The notes: generated from the letters alone by a model not told the origin. DNA of 64,000 nt from MWDV01 sp964634255 (GCA_964634255.1 CAZWJC010000007.1:4639-68638), one strand, 5' to 3'; numbered from the stretch's first letter, positions 40,653 to 50,169 are shown. Translations and numbers: made by a program.

Positions 40653-41291
40653 CTATTTTAAGTAATCGGACAAGAAACCCTGCAACTGCTGTCGCGCGTA
40701 AAAGAGGCGCGAGCGCACTGTGCCAATGTTGCAGTCCATGATCTTCGCAATTTCTTCGTGGGGCACACCCTGCACATCATGCAGCGTCACCACCAGTCTG
40801 TGATCCTCTGACAGCTTCTGCATCGCCTCGTTCAATTTCTCCTGCAACTCGGTGAGCCCCGCCTCCCGCCGCGGCGTCTTATCCGACACAAACGCCACCA
40901 GCTCGGGATCGTTCTCGGCGTTCACGTCCAGATCGTTCAGGCTGATGTGCGTCCGATGCCGCCGCTGCTTGAGGAAGTTGATCGTCTTGTTGACGGCGAT
41001 GCGGTAAACCCACGTGTAGAAACTCGACCCACCCTTGAAAGACTTCAGGGCTTGATACGCCTTGATGAAAGTGTCCTGCACGAGATCGTTGGCGTCCTCG
41101 TGATTGGAAGTCATGTGGTAAATCGTGGCGTAGATGCGCTCCTGGTAACGGCGGATGAGGTCATCGTAGGCATGCAAGTCGCCCCGCTGCGCCCGCCGGA
41201 CAAGTTCGCCTTCCGGCACTTCGGTCTGCGCCGCGGCCGGCGTCCGGGACGCGGCATCTCCTGCAGTGTTGACGGGCTCGCGGGTGGCCAT
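40653..41291 (-). CDS. ECF-type RNA polymerase sigma factor
   Basis: 212 residues from the ATG 41289-41291; a TTG six codons earlier is the longer alternative. Region 2: RRAQRGDLHAYDDLIRRYQERIYATIYHM and NDLVQDTFIKAYQALKSFKGGSSFYTWVYRIAVNKTINFLKQRR. Region 4: LSEDHRLVVTLHDVQGVPHEEIAKIMDCNIGTVRSRLFYARQQL, the usual ECF/RpoE pattern. It directs transcription to a stress or envelope regulon. The next gene is the probable membrane anti-sigma, so the pair would respond to a signal at the envelope. An N-terminal 25-residue tail precedes region 2. Confidence 0.96.
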   Translation of the reverse strand: MATREPVNTAGDAASRTPAAAQTEVPEGELVRRAQRGDLHAYDDLIRRYQERIYATIYHMTSNHEDANDLVQDTFIKAYQALKSFKGGSSFYTWVYRIAVNKTINFLKQRRHRTHISLNDLDVNAENDPELVAFVSDKTPRREAGLTELQEKLNEAMQKLSEDHRLVVTLHDVQGVPHEEIAKIMDCNIGTVRSRLFYARQQLQGFLSDYLK

Positions 41292-41305
41292 GGCAACAAC
41301 GCGGT

Positions 41306-42382
41306 TCAACTATAACTGTTCAGGGCGTCCGCTTCGCGCGCCAGAAACTCCGCCGCCCCCAGCAACCCTGCCCGTCCGTCCGAAGCAGGCAGTCCCGCCA
41401 ACGCCTGGCAAGCCCGGTCAAGATGCTCATGCACCGTTGCCAGCGAGGGCGGCAACGTGCCATAGCGATTCAACAAGGTGAGCACCCGATCCAACGCGCC
41501 CGGCTTCCAGTCTTGCACCAAGCCCTCCAGTCGCGCGCGGTCCGCCGGGGACGCTTCCTCCCAGAGCCGCAGCACTGGCAGGGTGAGTTTGCCTTTGGCC
41601 AAGTCCGTGCCCAGCGACTTGCCGGCCTTGCTCTCGACCCCGAAGAGGTCCAAGCAATCATCGTAAAGCTGATAGGCTGTGCCAAATGCCATCCCGAAAT
41701 TCCGCAGGGCCGCTCGTTCCGCCGGCTTCGCCCCGCTGGTGAATGCCCCCAAGTCGCAGGACAGCGCGAACAACTCCGCCGTCTTCATTTCAAGAACCTT
41801 GAAATACTCCTTCTGCGAAATCGGAAAGTTGCGGCGATGTTGCGTCTGCAGGATTTCACCGGCGCAGACGGTATTCGTGGCCGCGGCCACCGCCCGGCAG
41901 ACCTCCGGTGTGGGAAAACTGGCGGCCAGTTCCAAGGCTTTGGCGAAGAGACAATCGCCAAAAAGGACCGCGATCTCGTTGCCCCAGTTCGCGGCGAGCG
42001 TCAACCGCCCCCGGCGAATTTCGGCCTCATCCATCACGTCGTCATGCACCAGCGTCGCCAGATGCACCATCTCAATGATGACCGCCGTGGTGACATGGGC
42101 TTCGCTGACCTTGCCCAGCGCGCGGGCCGTCAGCGCGACCAAGGCGGGGCGGAGTTGCTTGCCCTGGCCGTTCAGGGCGTAGTCGGCATAGGGTCGCAGG
42201 CCGGGCTCGAAGGCGTTTACCTGTTCCGCCAGGCGCGCCGCCACGGCATCCAGAAACGGCTCGACGGGACCAACGATCTGTTTCCAGAGTTGGCCCGCCG
42301 CCGCATCCGGCGGTTCGGCGACGGGAGCGGCTACCGCTTTCGTTCCAGCAGCGAGCATGCGCGCAAAATCTAGGGACGCCAC
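41306..42382 (-). CDS. Trans-polyprenyl diphosphate synthase
   Basis: 358 residues. Both aspartate-rich motifs are present: DDVMD (114-118) in TLVHDDVMDEAEIRRG, and YDDCLDLFG in the second half, with GKQLRPALV and KTAELFALSCDLGA in the expected places. It chains isopentenyl units to make the long isoprenoid side chain of quinones (octaprenyl/heptaprenyl type). The N-terminal 35-residue extension is Ala/Pro-rich. Chain length cannot be fixed from sequence. It lies on the same strand directly upstream of the sigma factor gene, separated by 14 bases, so the two may be co-transcribed. Confidence 0.95.
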   Translation of the reverse strand: MASLDFARMLAAGTKAVAAPVAEPPDAAAGQLWKQIVGPVEPFLDAVAARLAEQVNAFEPGLRPYADYALNGQGKQLRPALVALTARALGKVSEAHVTTAVIIEMVHLATLVHDDVMDEAEIRRGRLTLAANWGNEIAVLFGDCLFAKALELAASFPTPEVCRAVAAATNTVCAGEILQTQHRRNFPISQKEYFKVLEMKTAELFALSCDLGAFTSGAKPAERAALRNFGMAFGTAYQLYDDCLDLFGVESKAGKSLGTDLAKGKLTLPVLRLWEEASPADRARLEGLVQDWKPGALDRVLTLLNRYGTLPPSLATVHEHLDRACQALAGLPASDGRAGLLGAAEFLAREADALNSYS

Positions 42383-42519
42383 AGAATCAAGTCAAACCGA
42401 TATGCCCGCGCAAACGCCAAGTTGGCATCGCGAATTCTGGTTGCCCCCCGGCTTCCGATGAAGTCAGGAAGGGGCGAAAAACCATTCGCGACGACCTAGC
42501 TTTCACGTATGCTCACTTT

Positions 42520-45057
42520 GTGCAAACGCTCGCGGAGAGACTTGAAGCGCAGCCAGCTCTGAACCAAGTGGTCGTCCCGGACCTCTGGCAGCAGCAGGCC
42601 GTAGCCGCACTCCGCGCGGGGGAAGACGTGGTCGTGCAAGCGCCGACGGGCTCGGGCAAGACGCTCATCTTCGAACTCTGGTCCAACCAGGGCAAATGTC
42701 GCGGCCAGGCCATTTACACCGTGCCAACCCGGGCGCTGGCCAACGACAAACTCGCCGAGTGGCGCGCCCGCGGCTGGGACGTGGGCATTGCCACCGGCGA
42801 CCTGGCGGAAAACCTGAACGCTCCGGTCCTCGTCGCCACATTGGAAACGCAGAAGCAGCGGCTCATCCGCGGCGAAGGTCCGACGCTCCTGGTCGTGGAC
42901 GAATACCAGATGCTCAGCGACCCGGACCGGGGCTTGAACTACGAGCTGGCGCTGGCACTCGCCCCGCCCAAAACGCAACTCCTGCTCCTCAGCGGCAGCG
43001 TTGAGAACCCACACCACGTCGTCAAATGGCTGGCCCGACTCGGGCGGCGGGCGGTTTTGATCCGGCACGAGAAGCGGCCCGTCCCACTCGACGAGGTTCA
43101 CGCAAACAACCTGAGCTATCACCTACCCTCGGAAATTCAAGGCTACTGGCCGCGGCTGGTTGCCAAGGCGCTCGCTGAGGACTTGGGACCGATTTTGATC
43201 TTCGCGCCGCGCCGGCAGATGGCGGAAAGCATGGCGGCCGAACTCGCGCGCCAATTGCCGAATCCCAATCCGCTGGCACTCAGCGCCGCCCAGAAGCAAG
43301 TGGTCGGCGAGTATCTGGGCAAGCTGCTGAAGAGCCGCGTGGCCTATCACCACAGCGGCCTCAGCTACGCGGCCCGAGCCGGCGTGCTTGAACCGCTCGC
43401 CAAGGCCGGCCAGTTGCGCGTGGTCGTGGCCACGATGGGCCTGGCGGCCGGCATCAATTTCTCGTTGCGCAGCGTCACGCTCGCCGCCGATTCCTACCGG
43501 CGCGATCAGGTCGAGGAACTGCTGCGCCCGGATGAAATCCTCCAGATGTTTGGCCGCGCTGGCCGGCGTGGCTTGGACGAAACGGGTTACGTGCTCATCA
43601 GCGCGAACCAGCTTCGCTTGCTGGACGCGCGACCGTGTCATCTCTCCCGCAGCGGGGCGGTGGATTGGAGCACGCTGCTCAACCTCATGGGCTCGGCGGC
43701 AGACCGCGGCCAGGCTCCGTTCGTGGAGGCCGTCCGCGTGCAGGACCGGCTGTTTACCACCAAACCCATCTTCCTCGGAGTGGAGGCGTCGCTGAAGAAT
43801 CCACACACGCCGTGTGGCTTGCAGACGGATGCCGAGCGCGCCCGCCACGTGCGCCGACTCGTGCGTGAAATGCGGAACAGCCACGGAGAATGGGAGACAC
43901 TGCCAACTTTTACCGAAGCGCCACTGCGGGACATCTGGATTTGCGAATTACGAATGACGAATGGCGAGTCAGCCGCCGTTTCCGAAACACCGCTCGTCCA
44001 TCGTGATCCTGAAATCGTAAGCCGCTCCATTTTGTCCGAGCCAGCCGCCCTCGAGAAGGTCGGCCAGGGCACGCTGGTCGTTTTATCCGAGGAACCGATG
44101 GGCAAGACTTACGGTCGAGCCGTCACGGTGGCAGAGAAGCTCCATGACGACCGCGTGGTCATGGCCAAGTGGGTGCGGCGGCTCACCAATTGGAATGGAC
44201 GCCAGGCTCCGCTGCAGGCGTGGCAGGAAAAGATCCTGCCGCTGCTTCAAACGAAGCTGGAACAACAGCGGACTCCGGTGGTGAAGGTCGTTCCGCAGGC
44301 GCACAAGTTTGTTGCCCACCTCAGCCTCGCCAACCTGACCATGCGCGTCCCGGTGGACCGGCACGGCGTCGCCCTGTGGCGGCCGGTCGAGCGGGAGGTG
44401 CTACCCTACGATTGCGCGCAATGCCCGCTCGTGGAAGCCTGCAAACAACTCCCCACGGCCACGGGCACCGCCCTACTGTGGCGGCGGTTGGGTCTCGTGG
44501 ATGCTGCCGGGCATCCGACCCGGCGCGGACGCGTGGTGAGTTGTTTCTCGCAGGGCTACGGGCTGGCCGTCGCCGCCGCCTTGGAGGACGAGAGTTACCC
44601 GCTGGACGAACTGGTCTATGACTTAGCCAATCTGGACGCCGGCTTTCGCTTCTGCGGCGAGGATAACCGCTGGGCGGGCCGCTTGGCCATCGTATGCCAC
44701 GAACGTTACGGACTGCAGAGCGTTCCCGGCTACCTGGAGAATGGTGTGCCGCCGAAGTACGGCGCCGGCGCGGAGCAGATCGTGGCTTCCATCCATCGGA
44801 ATCCAGCAGCGAAGCACAGCTGGATCACGGACTTGCTCGGGGCGGGAGACATTGACCGAGTGATTATCGAATGGCGAAGCATGTTGCGGCAGATTGCCCA
44901 TTCACCCCCGCTCGAGTGGCCGCGCTGGCTGGCGTTGCAGGCGCTCGCCCGCAGCATCCTGAACGAAACCCAGTCCCCCACCCTGACCACTCTGCCGCAG
45001 CTGGAGTTTCACCAGACCAAGCGGGTTGACCATCGCTTGATCTTGCGGCGACACTGA
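42520..45057 (+). CDS. Ski2-like DEAD/DEAH helicase with candidate Fe-S cluster
   Basis: 845 residues, GTG start. Helicase motifs: Walker A APTGSGKT (41-48), TVPTRAL, DEYQ (127-130) as Walker B instead of the usual DExH, SGSVENP (motif III), VVVATMGLAAGINF and QMFGRAGRRGLDETGY (motif VI), which together match Ski2/Hel308/Mtr4-type helicases. The C-terminal half has C632-x2-C635-x5-C641 (DCAQCPLVEACKQ) like the Fe-S-bearing end of Cas4/AddB, with more Cys in SCFSQ, FCGED and VCHERY. It may unwind DNA or RNA. A repeat-derived stretch (CELRMTNGES, DNA 43939-43968) lies in the middle. Likely a nucleic acid repair or RNA turnover enzyme; substrate unknown. No partner gene is adjacent. Confidence 0.88.
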   Translation: MQTLAERLEAQPALNQVVVPDLWQQQAVAALRAGEDVVVQAPTGSGKTLIFELWSNQGKCRGQAIYTVPTRALANDKLAEWRARGWDVGIATGDLAENLNAPVLVATLETQKQRLIRGEGPTLLVVDEYQMLSDPDRGLNYELALALAPPKTQLLLLSGSVENPHHVVKWLARLGRRAVLIRHEKRPVPLDEVHANNLSYHLPSEIQGYWPRLVAKALAEDLGPILIFAPRRQMAESMAAELARQLPNPNPLALSAAQKQVVGEYLGKLLKSRVAYHHSGLSYAARAGVLEPLAKAGQLRVVVATMGLAAGINFSLRSVTLAADSYRRDQVEELLRPDEILQMFGRAGRRGLDETGYVLISANQLRLLDARPCHLSRSGAVDWSTLLNLMGSAADRGQAPFVEAVRVQDRLFTTKPIFLGVEASLKNPHTPCGLQTDAERARHVRRLVREMRNSHGEWETLPTFTEAPLRDIWICELRMTNGESAAVSETPLVHRDPEIVSRSILSEPAALEKVGQGTLVVLSEEPMGKTYGRAVTVAEKLHDDRVVMAKWVRRLTNWNGRQAPLQAWQEKILPLLQTKLEQQRTPVVKVVPQAHKFVAHLSLANLTMRVPVDRHGVALWRPVEREVLPYDCAQCPLVEACKQLPTATGTALLWRRLGLVDAAGHPTRRGRVVSCFSQGYGLAVAAALEDESYPLDELVYDLANLDAGFRFCGEDNRWAGRLAIVCHERYGLQSVPGYLENGVPPKYGAGAEQIVASIHRNPAAKHSWITDLLGAGDIDRVIIEWRSMLRQIAHSPPLEWPRWLALQALARSILNETQSPTLTTLPQLEFHQTKRVDHRLILRRH

Positions 45058-45075
45058 AGCCAGAGTTGGCCTAAG

Positions 45076-45756
45076 CTACCGAAGCAGCCTGGAGTGCTCC
45101 TTCAACCAGCGTTCTGCTGTCCGGTAGTCCGGACAAACGCGCTCCACCTCGCGCCAGAATCGCTTGGAGTGATTCATTTCCCGCAAATGAAGGATCTCGT
45201 GGAGGCAGACATAGGTCTGCACAAACGGCGGCGTCTGGATCAGCCGCCAGTTCAGCGAGATCGTGCCCCGCCGCGAGCAGGAACCCCAGCGCGAGCGTTG
45301 GTTGCGCACCGTAATGCGGCTCACCTTCAGACCTTCCTGGGCAGCCACTGCCAAAACCAGCGGTGGCAATTCGCGCGCCGCCAAGCCCCGGAGGTGCCGC
45401 TCAACAGCCGGTCGCAAGTCGCCTGTCGGATCGCCCACCTTGAGCGACTCCGTGCCGAAGCAAATCCATCCCGATTCCCCCTCCGTAATCGCAACCGCGT
45501 CGCCCCGGAGGAGAATCTCCGTCCCGATTTGCCAGTCGGTGCGGGCGCGAGGTTGAGCCTGAAGCCTCTCCAACTGCTGCTCCAGCCAGCCCGTGTGACG
45601 GGAGGCGAATTCCCTCGCAGCGGTCAGCGATCCGCCGCGGGGCACGGTGACCCGCGCCGAGCCGTCCGAACGCAGGCGCAGCAGATAGCGCCGGGCGCGC
45701 GGATTGCGGACCAGTAGGAGCGTCACCCGCTGATTACCAACCTGCAATTCGCTCAT
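45076..45756 (-). CDS. YgjP/SprT-like zinc metallopeptidase (DUF45)
   Basis: 226 residues from the ATG 45754-45756. HExxH motif HEILH in VCLHEILHLREMNHSKRFW, followed by a further H, typical of the WLM/YgjP-type minigluzincins. The N-terminal segment VRNPRARRYLLRLRSDGSARVTVPRGGSL and RSRWGSCSRRGTISLNWRLI match the family. Predicted cytosolic protease of unknown target, in some bacteria near restriction enzymes. Here it is convergent with the helicase and on the same strand as dinB, 124 bases downstream. Confidence 0.94.
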   Translation of the reverse strand: MSELQVGNQRVTLLLVRNPRARRYLLRLRSDGSARVTVPRGGSLTAAREFASRHTGWLEQQLERLQAQPRARTDWQIGTEILLRGDAVAITEGESGWICFGTESLKVGDPTGDLRPAVERHLRGLAARELPPLVLAVAAQEGLKVSRITVRNQRSRWGSCSRRGTISLNWRLIQTPPFVQTYVCLHEILHLREMNHSKRFWREVERVCPDYRTAERWLKEHSRLLR

Positions 45757-45880
45757 CAACGAACTCGCCGCGCTGCTGGGGCGAAATAGGCGTTCGAACC
45801 ACACCGCCCCAGTAAAGATGGGTTCAGCCGAATTGGCAAACCGTGAAGGGCAACGCGGTTGTCCTCCCCAAACACCGTAA

Positions 45881-46954
45881 TCACAAAAGCCTCAACTGGC
45901 GCTCCACCGGCTCGGCCAGACTGCTCACGCCCAGCCCCAGCAACCGAAGCGGGCGCGACACCAGATGCTCCCGGGCCAGCAGAAAACAGCCGAGGCGATA
46001 GATGTCGTTTGCTTCGCTGATCGGTTCCTCGACGGAAAACTGGCGGGTCAGGGTGGTGAAATCCCCGTAACGCACCTTCACTTGCACCGTATGGGCGCCG
46101 AGCCGCCGGCGCTTGAGACGGTTGGAAATATCCGTCGCCTGCTCGCGCAAACACGCACGCAGCACCTTGCGATCATCGGTGTCGGTCAAAAACGTCTCCT
46201 CGCCGCTGATGCTCTTGATCTCGTCACCCAACTCCAGCGGGCGATCATCCTCGCCGAAGGCAAACCGCTTCAGCGTTGGCCCGAAAGAGCCGACCAGCGC
46301 GCGCAGGTCACCGGCGTAATCCTGCAAGTCCGCCACCGTTTGAATGCCGGCGCGGTGGAGCACCTGTTCGGTCACCTTGCCAACGCCGTATAGCGTGCGC
46401 ACGGGGAGCGGACGCAACATCTCCACCTTGTTGCTCTCTGGAATGAGTGTCAGGCCGTCGGGTTTCTGATGGTCGCTGGCAATCTTGGCCAGGAGCTTAT
46501 TGGCGGCAATGCCCACAGTCGCCGTCAAGCGCCGTTCCTGCGCGATGCGCCGCTTCAAGTCCTGTGCGATGGGCAGCGCCTGACGTAGTGACGCATCGGC
46601 GTCCGCCGCTTGGCAGCGCACGGACAAGTCCAGATACGCCTCGTCAATGGACATCTGTTCGGTCACCGCACCCGTCTCGGTGACAAGCTGCATGATCGCC
46701 CGGGATTCCGCCCGGTAGTCTTCCATCCGGGGACGAACGAAAACGCCTTTCGGGCAAAGCCGGCCGGCCGTGGCACTGGCCATGGCCGAGCGCACGCCAA
46801 ACGTGCGCGCCTCGTAGCTGGCCGCGCAAACGACACCCCGCTGCGTGGGCGGCGACCCGACGATCACAGGCCGTCCGCGCAACGCGGGATTGTCGCGCTG
46901 TTCGATGGAGGCGTAAAACGCATCCATGTCCAGATGGCAGATGACGCGGAACAT
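45881..46954 (-). CDS. dinB: DNA polymerase IV
   Basis: 357 residues from the ATG 46952-46954 (MFRVICHLDMDAFYASIEQRDNPALRG); a longer frame begins at 46990. Y-family catalytic residues: D in HLDMDAFYAS, and DE in EQMSIDEAYLDLS. VGIAANKLLAKIASDHQKPDGL and VGKVTEQVLHRAGIQTVADL (HhH-type thumb) are canonical. Error-prone lesion bypass polymerase. The C-terminus lacks an obvious clamp-binding QLxLF, but ends ERQLRLL, an acceptable variant. I see no SOS box. Confidence 0.96.
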   Translation of the reverse strand: MFRVICHLDMDAFYASIEQRDNPALRGRPVIVGSPPTQRGVVCAASYEARTFGVRSAMASATAGRLCPKGVFVRPRMEDYRAESRAIMQLVTETGAVTEQMSIDEAYLDLSVRCQAADADASLRQALPIAQDLKRRIAQERRLTATVGIAANKLLAKIASDHQKPDGLTLIPESNKVEMLRPLPVRTLYGVGKVTEQVLHRAGIQTVADLQDYAGDLRALVGSFGPTLKRFAFGEDDRPLELGDEIKSISGEETFLTDTDDRKVLRACLREQATDISNRLKRRRLGAHTVQVKVRYGDFTTLTRQFSVEEPISEANDIYRLGCFLLAREHLVSRPLRLLGLGVSSLAEPVERQLRLL

Positions 46955-47070
46955 CTGCACGGTAGGATGCCACAAGCCAGCTGAGGTCAAAAGCCCGCGC
47001 GACGCGAAACGTCCGCCGATTTTGAGTCTGGCCCGGGCAGGGATCGGCGGGCATCATTCCCACACGAGCT

Positions 47071-49125
47071 ATGCATGCCGTGGAATCGCGATTTTGCCAG
47101 ACTCCTACCGTCCTCACCCGCTTGCTTCCTGCACTGATCCTAGCGCTGTTGGGTTTCGGCCGCGCCGCGGCTGAATCAGCACACACGCCCGCCGACGCGC
47201 GAACCGACACCGACAAAGACTGGAGGCGGCCAACACCCTTGCCGGATCACCCCGGCAACGTGTTTCTCGAAGGTGAAACTGTCCGAGCTTTGCCGCCGGA
47301 GCTATTGCCCGCCACGGCCACGCACTGGAGGTTACTCGATGACCGCCATCACGCCTTGCGCGCCGCTTCGCTGCCGCCAGAGGCCAAGGACCGACGCGCT
47401 CCCATCGCCTTGGGGCAACTTGGCATTGGCTGGTATCGCCTCGAATTCGGGACCACCAACCAGCCGGATCAGGCGTGGACGAGTCTCGCGGTGCTGCCGC
47501 CGATTCGGAGTCGTGTGCCGGACGATTCCCCGATTGCCGTGGACTCGGCCGCGGCGTGGTTTGCCCGCAACGACGCAACCCAGCAGGCGAAACTGGCAAA
47601 CCTCGCGGCGCTCACGGGCGTGAACTGGGTGCGAGACCGCTTGCGCTGGCAAGACATCCAGCCAACTAGCGACGGACTGAAACCCGCGCCGACGACTTAC
47701 GACACTTCCGCCGATGTGCATCGGGACGCGCGATTGCACCTGCTTCAAGTCTTCCATGACACACCCGCTTGGGCGCGGGAGGAGCCCGATGCGGGCGGAC
47801 GTTTCGCGCGCGACCTGCGCCATGTCTATGAGTTCGGGCGCGCACTGGCCGTCCGGTTCAAGGGGCGTGTGGACGCGTGGGAACCGTGGAACGAAGCCAA
47901 CGTGGCTACGTTTGGCGCGCACACGGTGGATCAAATGTGCTCCTGGCAGAAGGCCGCGTGGCTGGGTCTCAAAGCCGCCGATCCGGACGTGATCGTCGGT
48001 TGGAACGTCACCACCACGGTGCCGACACCAGCGCAGACCGAAGGCGTGCTGGCAAATGAAACGTGGCCCTATTTTGACACCTACAACATCCACTCCTACG
48101 ACTGGCCGCATTCGTACGCGAGCCTTTGGAAGCCGGCGCGCGAGGCCGCATCCGGTCGCCCGATCTGGATTACCGAAGCCGACCGCGGCACGCCGCACCT
48201 GAAAAATGCACCGTGGTATGACCAAGACCCGCGCCTGGAGCGCTTGAAGGCGGAGTGGATCGCACAGTCCTTCGCCAGCAGTCTCTTCGCCGGAGCGAAA
48301 CGTCACTTCCATTTCATCCTCGGCAATTACCAGGAGGGGAACCACATCCAGTTTGGTTTACTGCGTCACGACCTGACGCCGCGCCCGGCTTACGTGGCGC
48401 TGGCCGCCGTGGGCCGGTGTCTCGCCGGCGCGAAGCCCCTCGGACGCTGGCAACCGGGCCAGCAGGTGCAGGTCTATGCCTTCCGCGCCCGCCCGGACGG
48501 TGTGGAGCGCGATGTCTTGGTCGTGTGGGCGGAAAAAGAAGCGGACTGGGATGGCCGCGGCGTAACGACCGCAGATTGGAAACTGCCCGCCGACCTGAAC
48601 GTGCTGGGCGTCGTGGACTACTTGGGTCGGGCTTGTGGGGTGAAGCTGCCCGAGACGATTTCCTCCGCGCCGGTGTTTGTGTTTCTCCCGCCGGGAGACG
48701 CCGCGAAGCTGCCCTTGGAATCGCCGCCTGAACTCGCTCCGCGACGCGAAGGTGCACCGTCACCGGTGGTCCTCCAGATGTCGCTGCCCGCAGCCGCCAA
48801 GCGCAAGGTGGAAGACCTGCCGTGGTCGGAGGGTTACGTATACCAGACGAAGCGCGGGCAAGTACTGGAGTTCAAGCTGCACGTTTATAACTTCGCGACC
48901 GACTCCGCCGGAGGTCGTCTGCAAATCGTCCGCCAACCGTCGGGCTGGGACACAACACTGGCCGCGCCGGATTTCAAACTCGCCACGATGGAGCGTGCCG
49001 AGGTGGCAGGCACTCTGCGCATTCCCAGCGACGCCGCGGTTCGCGACGGTTGGGTGGTTATGCGTGCCGAGTGCGGTCCGCAAGGCAAACCCGTGCTGGC
49101 CTTCCGCGTCGTTGCCGTCGAGTGA
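47071..49125 (+). CDS. Exported clan-A glycoside hydrolase
   Basis: 684 residues with a signal peptide (LLPALILALLGFGRAAAE). The TIM barrel has acid/base E275 in EPWNEANV and likely nucleophile E369 in IWITEADRG, the clan GH-A arrangement. NWVRDRLRWQDIQP, HLLQVFHDTPAWA and FDTYNIHSYDWPHSY support the GH39/GH5-like type. The C-terminal 180 residues (GYVYQTKRGQVLEFKLHVYNF) look like a beta-sandwich. It is probably a periplasmic or extracellular enzyme acting on a plant or algal glycan, fitting the saccharide lifestyle implied by the BMC. Exact family and substrate not assigned; no adjacent sugar gene cluster. Confidence 0.85.
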   Translation: MHAVESRFCQTPTVLTRLLPALILALLGFGRAAAESAHTPADARTDTDKDWRRPTPLPDHPGNVFLEGETVRALPPELLPATATHWRLLDDRHHALRAASLPPEAKDRRAPIALGQLGIGWYRLEFGTTNQPDQAWTSLAVLPPIRSRVPDDSPIAVDSAAAWFARNDATQQAKLANLAALTGVNWVRDRLRWQDIQPTSDGLKPAPTTYDTSADVHRDARLHLLQVFHDTPAWAREEPDAGGRFARDLRHVYEFGRALAVRFKGRVDAWEPWNEANVATFGAHTVDQMCSWQKAAWLGLKAADPDVIVGWNVTTTVPTPAQTEGVLANETWPYFDTYNIHSYDWPHSYASLWKPAREAASGRPIWITEADRGTPHLKNAPWYDQDPRLERLKAEWIAQSFASSLFAGAKRHFHFILGNYQEGNHIQFGLLRHDLTPRPAYVALAAVGRCLAGAKPLGRWQPGQQVQVYAFRARPDGVERDVLVVWAEKEADWDGRGVTTADWKLPADLNVLGVVDYLGRACGVKLPETISSAPVFVFLPPGDAAKLPLESPPELAPRREGAPSPVVLQMSLPAAAKRKVEDLPWSEGYVYQTKRGQVLEFKLHVYNFATDSAGGRLQIVRQPSGWDTTLAAPDFKLATMERAEVAGTLRIPSDAAVRDGWVVMRAECGPQGKPVLAFRVVAVE

Positions 49126-49161
49126 AGGCTGAGTTTCAGCCAGACGCCCGCGCGAACGGCT

Positions 49162-50169
49162 TTACTCCAAGCGCTGCCGGTAGAACCCGATCCCCGCGGG
49201 ACGTGGCAGGGTGATGCTCCACGTTTCGCCCGTCAGCACGGGTTCGTTGGTCAGTGTCATCCAACCGGCGGCGAAGTTGGTAGAGTACTCGACGCGCAGG
49301 GTTGGGGCGTCTGCATTCGTCCACGAAAGCAACAGCGTGGCGTCGCCGCCTGCAACGTTCAACGGCGGAACGAACACACGGCCCACCCATTCGGGATTAT
49401 CTACAAACGGATTGCGATTTCCCTGATAGAGAGAAAACACGCGGTCGTTTCGGAGGCGTTCCTCGGCACTGACGGGATCGGCGTAATGCCATTTCAGAAC
49501 GGTGGTGAAGCGTCCCATCCGGTTCGTGCTGGCGGAGATCAACGCGGCGTTGTCTGTGAGCACCAGTTCCGGCTCGTTCGGCACATCGCCGGTGTAGCGG
49601 ACCACCATGTAGAATAGAGCGCGGGCAATATCGCCTTTGATGTTGTCCGGCGGCTCCCACGAATCTGAATCGGCCGAACATAGCGGCGCTTCGGCGTGGG
49701 CGGGCTTCTTGTACTTGGCCGACGTCGGATCGCTGACGTCGTAGAACTTGTTGCCGCGGGCGCTGTTCACGTTGGCGTCTTCGGCGCGCAAGTTGTGCAG
49801 ATCGCTGTAGGCGGGAACAACGCCGTCCAGGGCATAGCTGTCACACCACTGATGCTCGCGATTCCAACCTGCGGAGAGCCCAAATGCGGATTTGGACTCG
49901 GAGCGTTGGGCATAGAACAACCGGACGCAGTTGGTATCAGCAGAATCCTCGTCGAGAACCTTCAGCGCGTCCGAGGTGTCCATCTGCGAACTGCTCGAAT
50001 ACGGAATTATCGCGTGATTATGGACGATGGCATGCAGTGCCAGCCGAAGTTCGCCGCCTGTCTTGCCTCGGGCCGGGGCGTAATAGGATGCCGGCGGAGC
50101 GGCGCGCAAGGCGACCAGTCCCGCAACCAGCAGAGCGAGACTGGAGGCGAATGTTCTCAGTTCGCCCAA
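49162..50169 (-). CDS. Exported endonuclease I-family nuclease
   Basis: 335 residues, TTG start, signal peptide MGELRTFASSLALLVAGLVA then LRAAPPASYY. The endonuclease I core is unmistakable: AGWNREHQWCDSYA (catalytic H), YSDLHNLRAEDANVNSARGNKFYD and KGDIARALFYMVVRY. The C-terminal 70 residues (LLLSWTNADAPTLRVEYSTNF to GIGFYRQRLE) are an added module resembling the BspA C-terminus. Secreted DNase for nutrient or biofilm DNA. No operon partner. Confidence 0.94.
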   Translation of the reverse strand: MGELRTFASSLALLVAGLVALRAAPPASYYAPARGKTGGELRLALHAIVHNHAIIPYSSSSQMDTSDALKVLDEDSADTNCVRLFYAQRSESKSAFGLSAGWNREHQWCDSYALDGVVPAYSDLHNLRAEDANVNSARGNKFYDVSDPTSAKYKKPAHAEAPLCSADSDSWEPPDNIKGDIARALFYMVVRYTGDVPNEPELVLTDNAALISASTNRMGRFTTVLKWHYADPVSAEERLRNDRVFSLYQGNRNPFVDNPEWVGRVFVPPLNVAGGDATLLLSWTNADAPTLRVEYSTNFAAGWMTLTNEPVLTGETWSITLPRPAGIGFYRQRLE

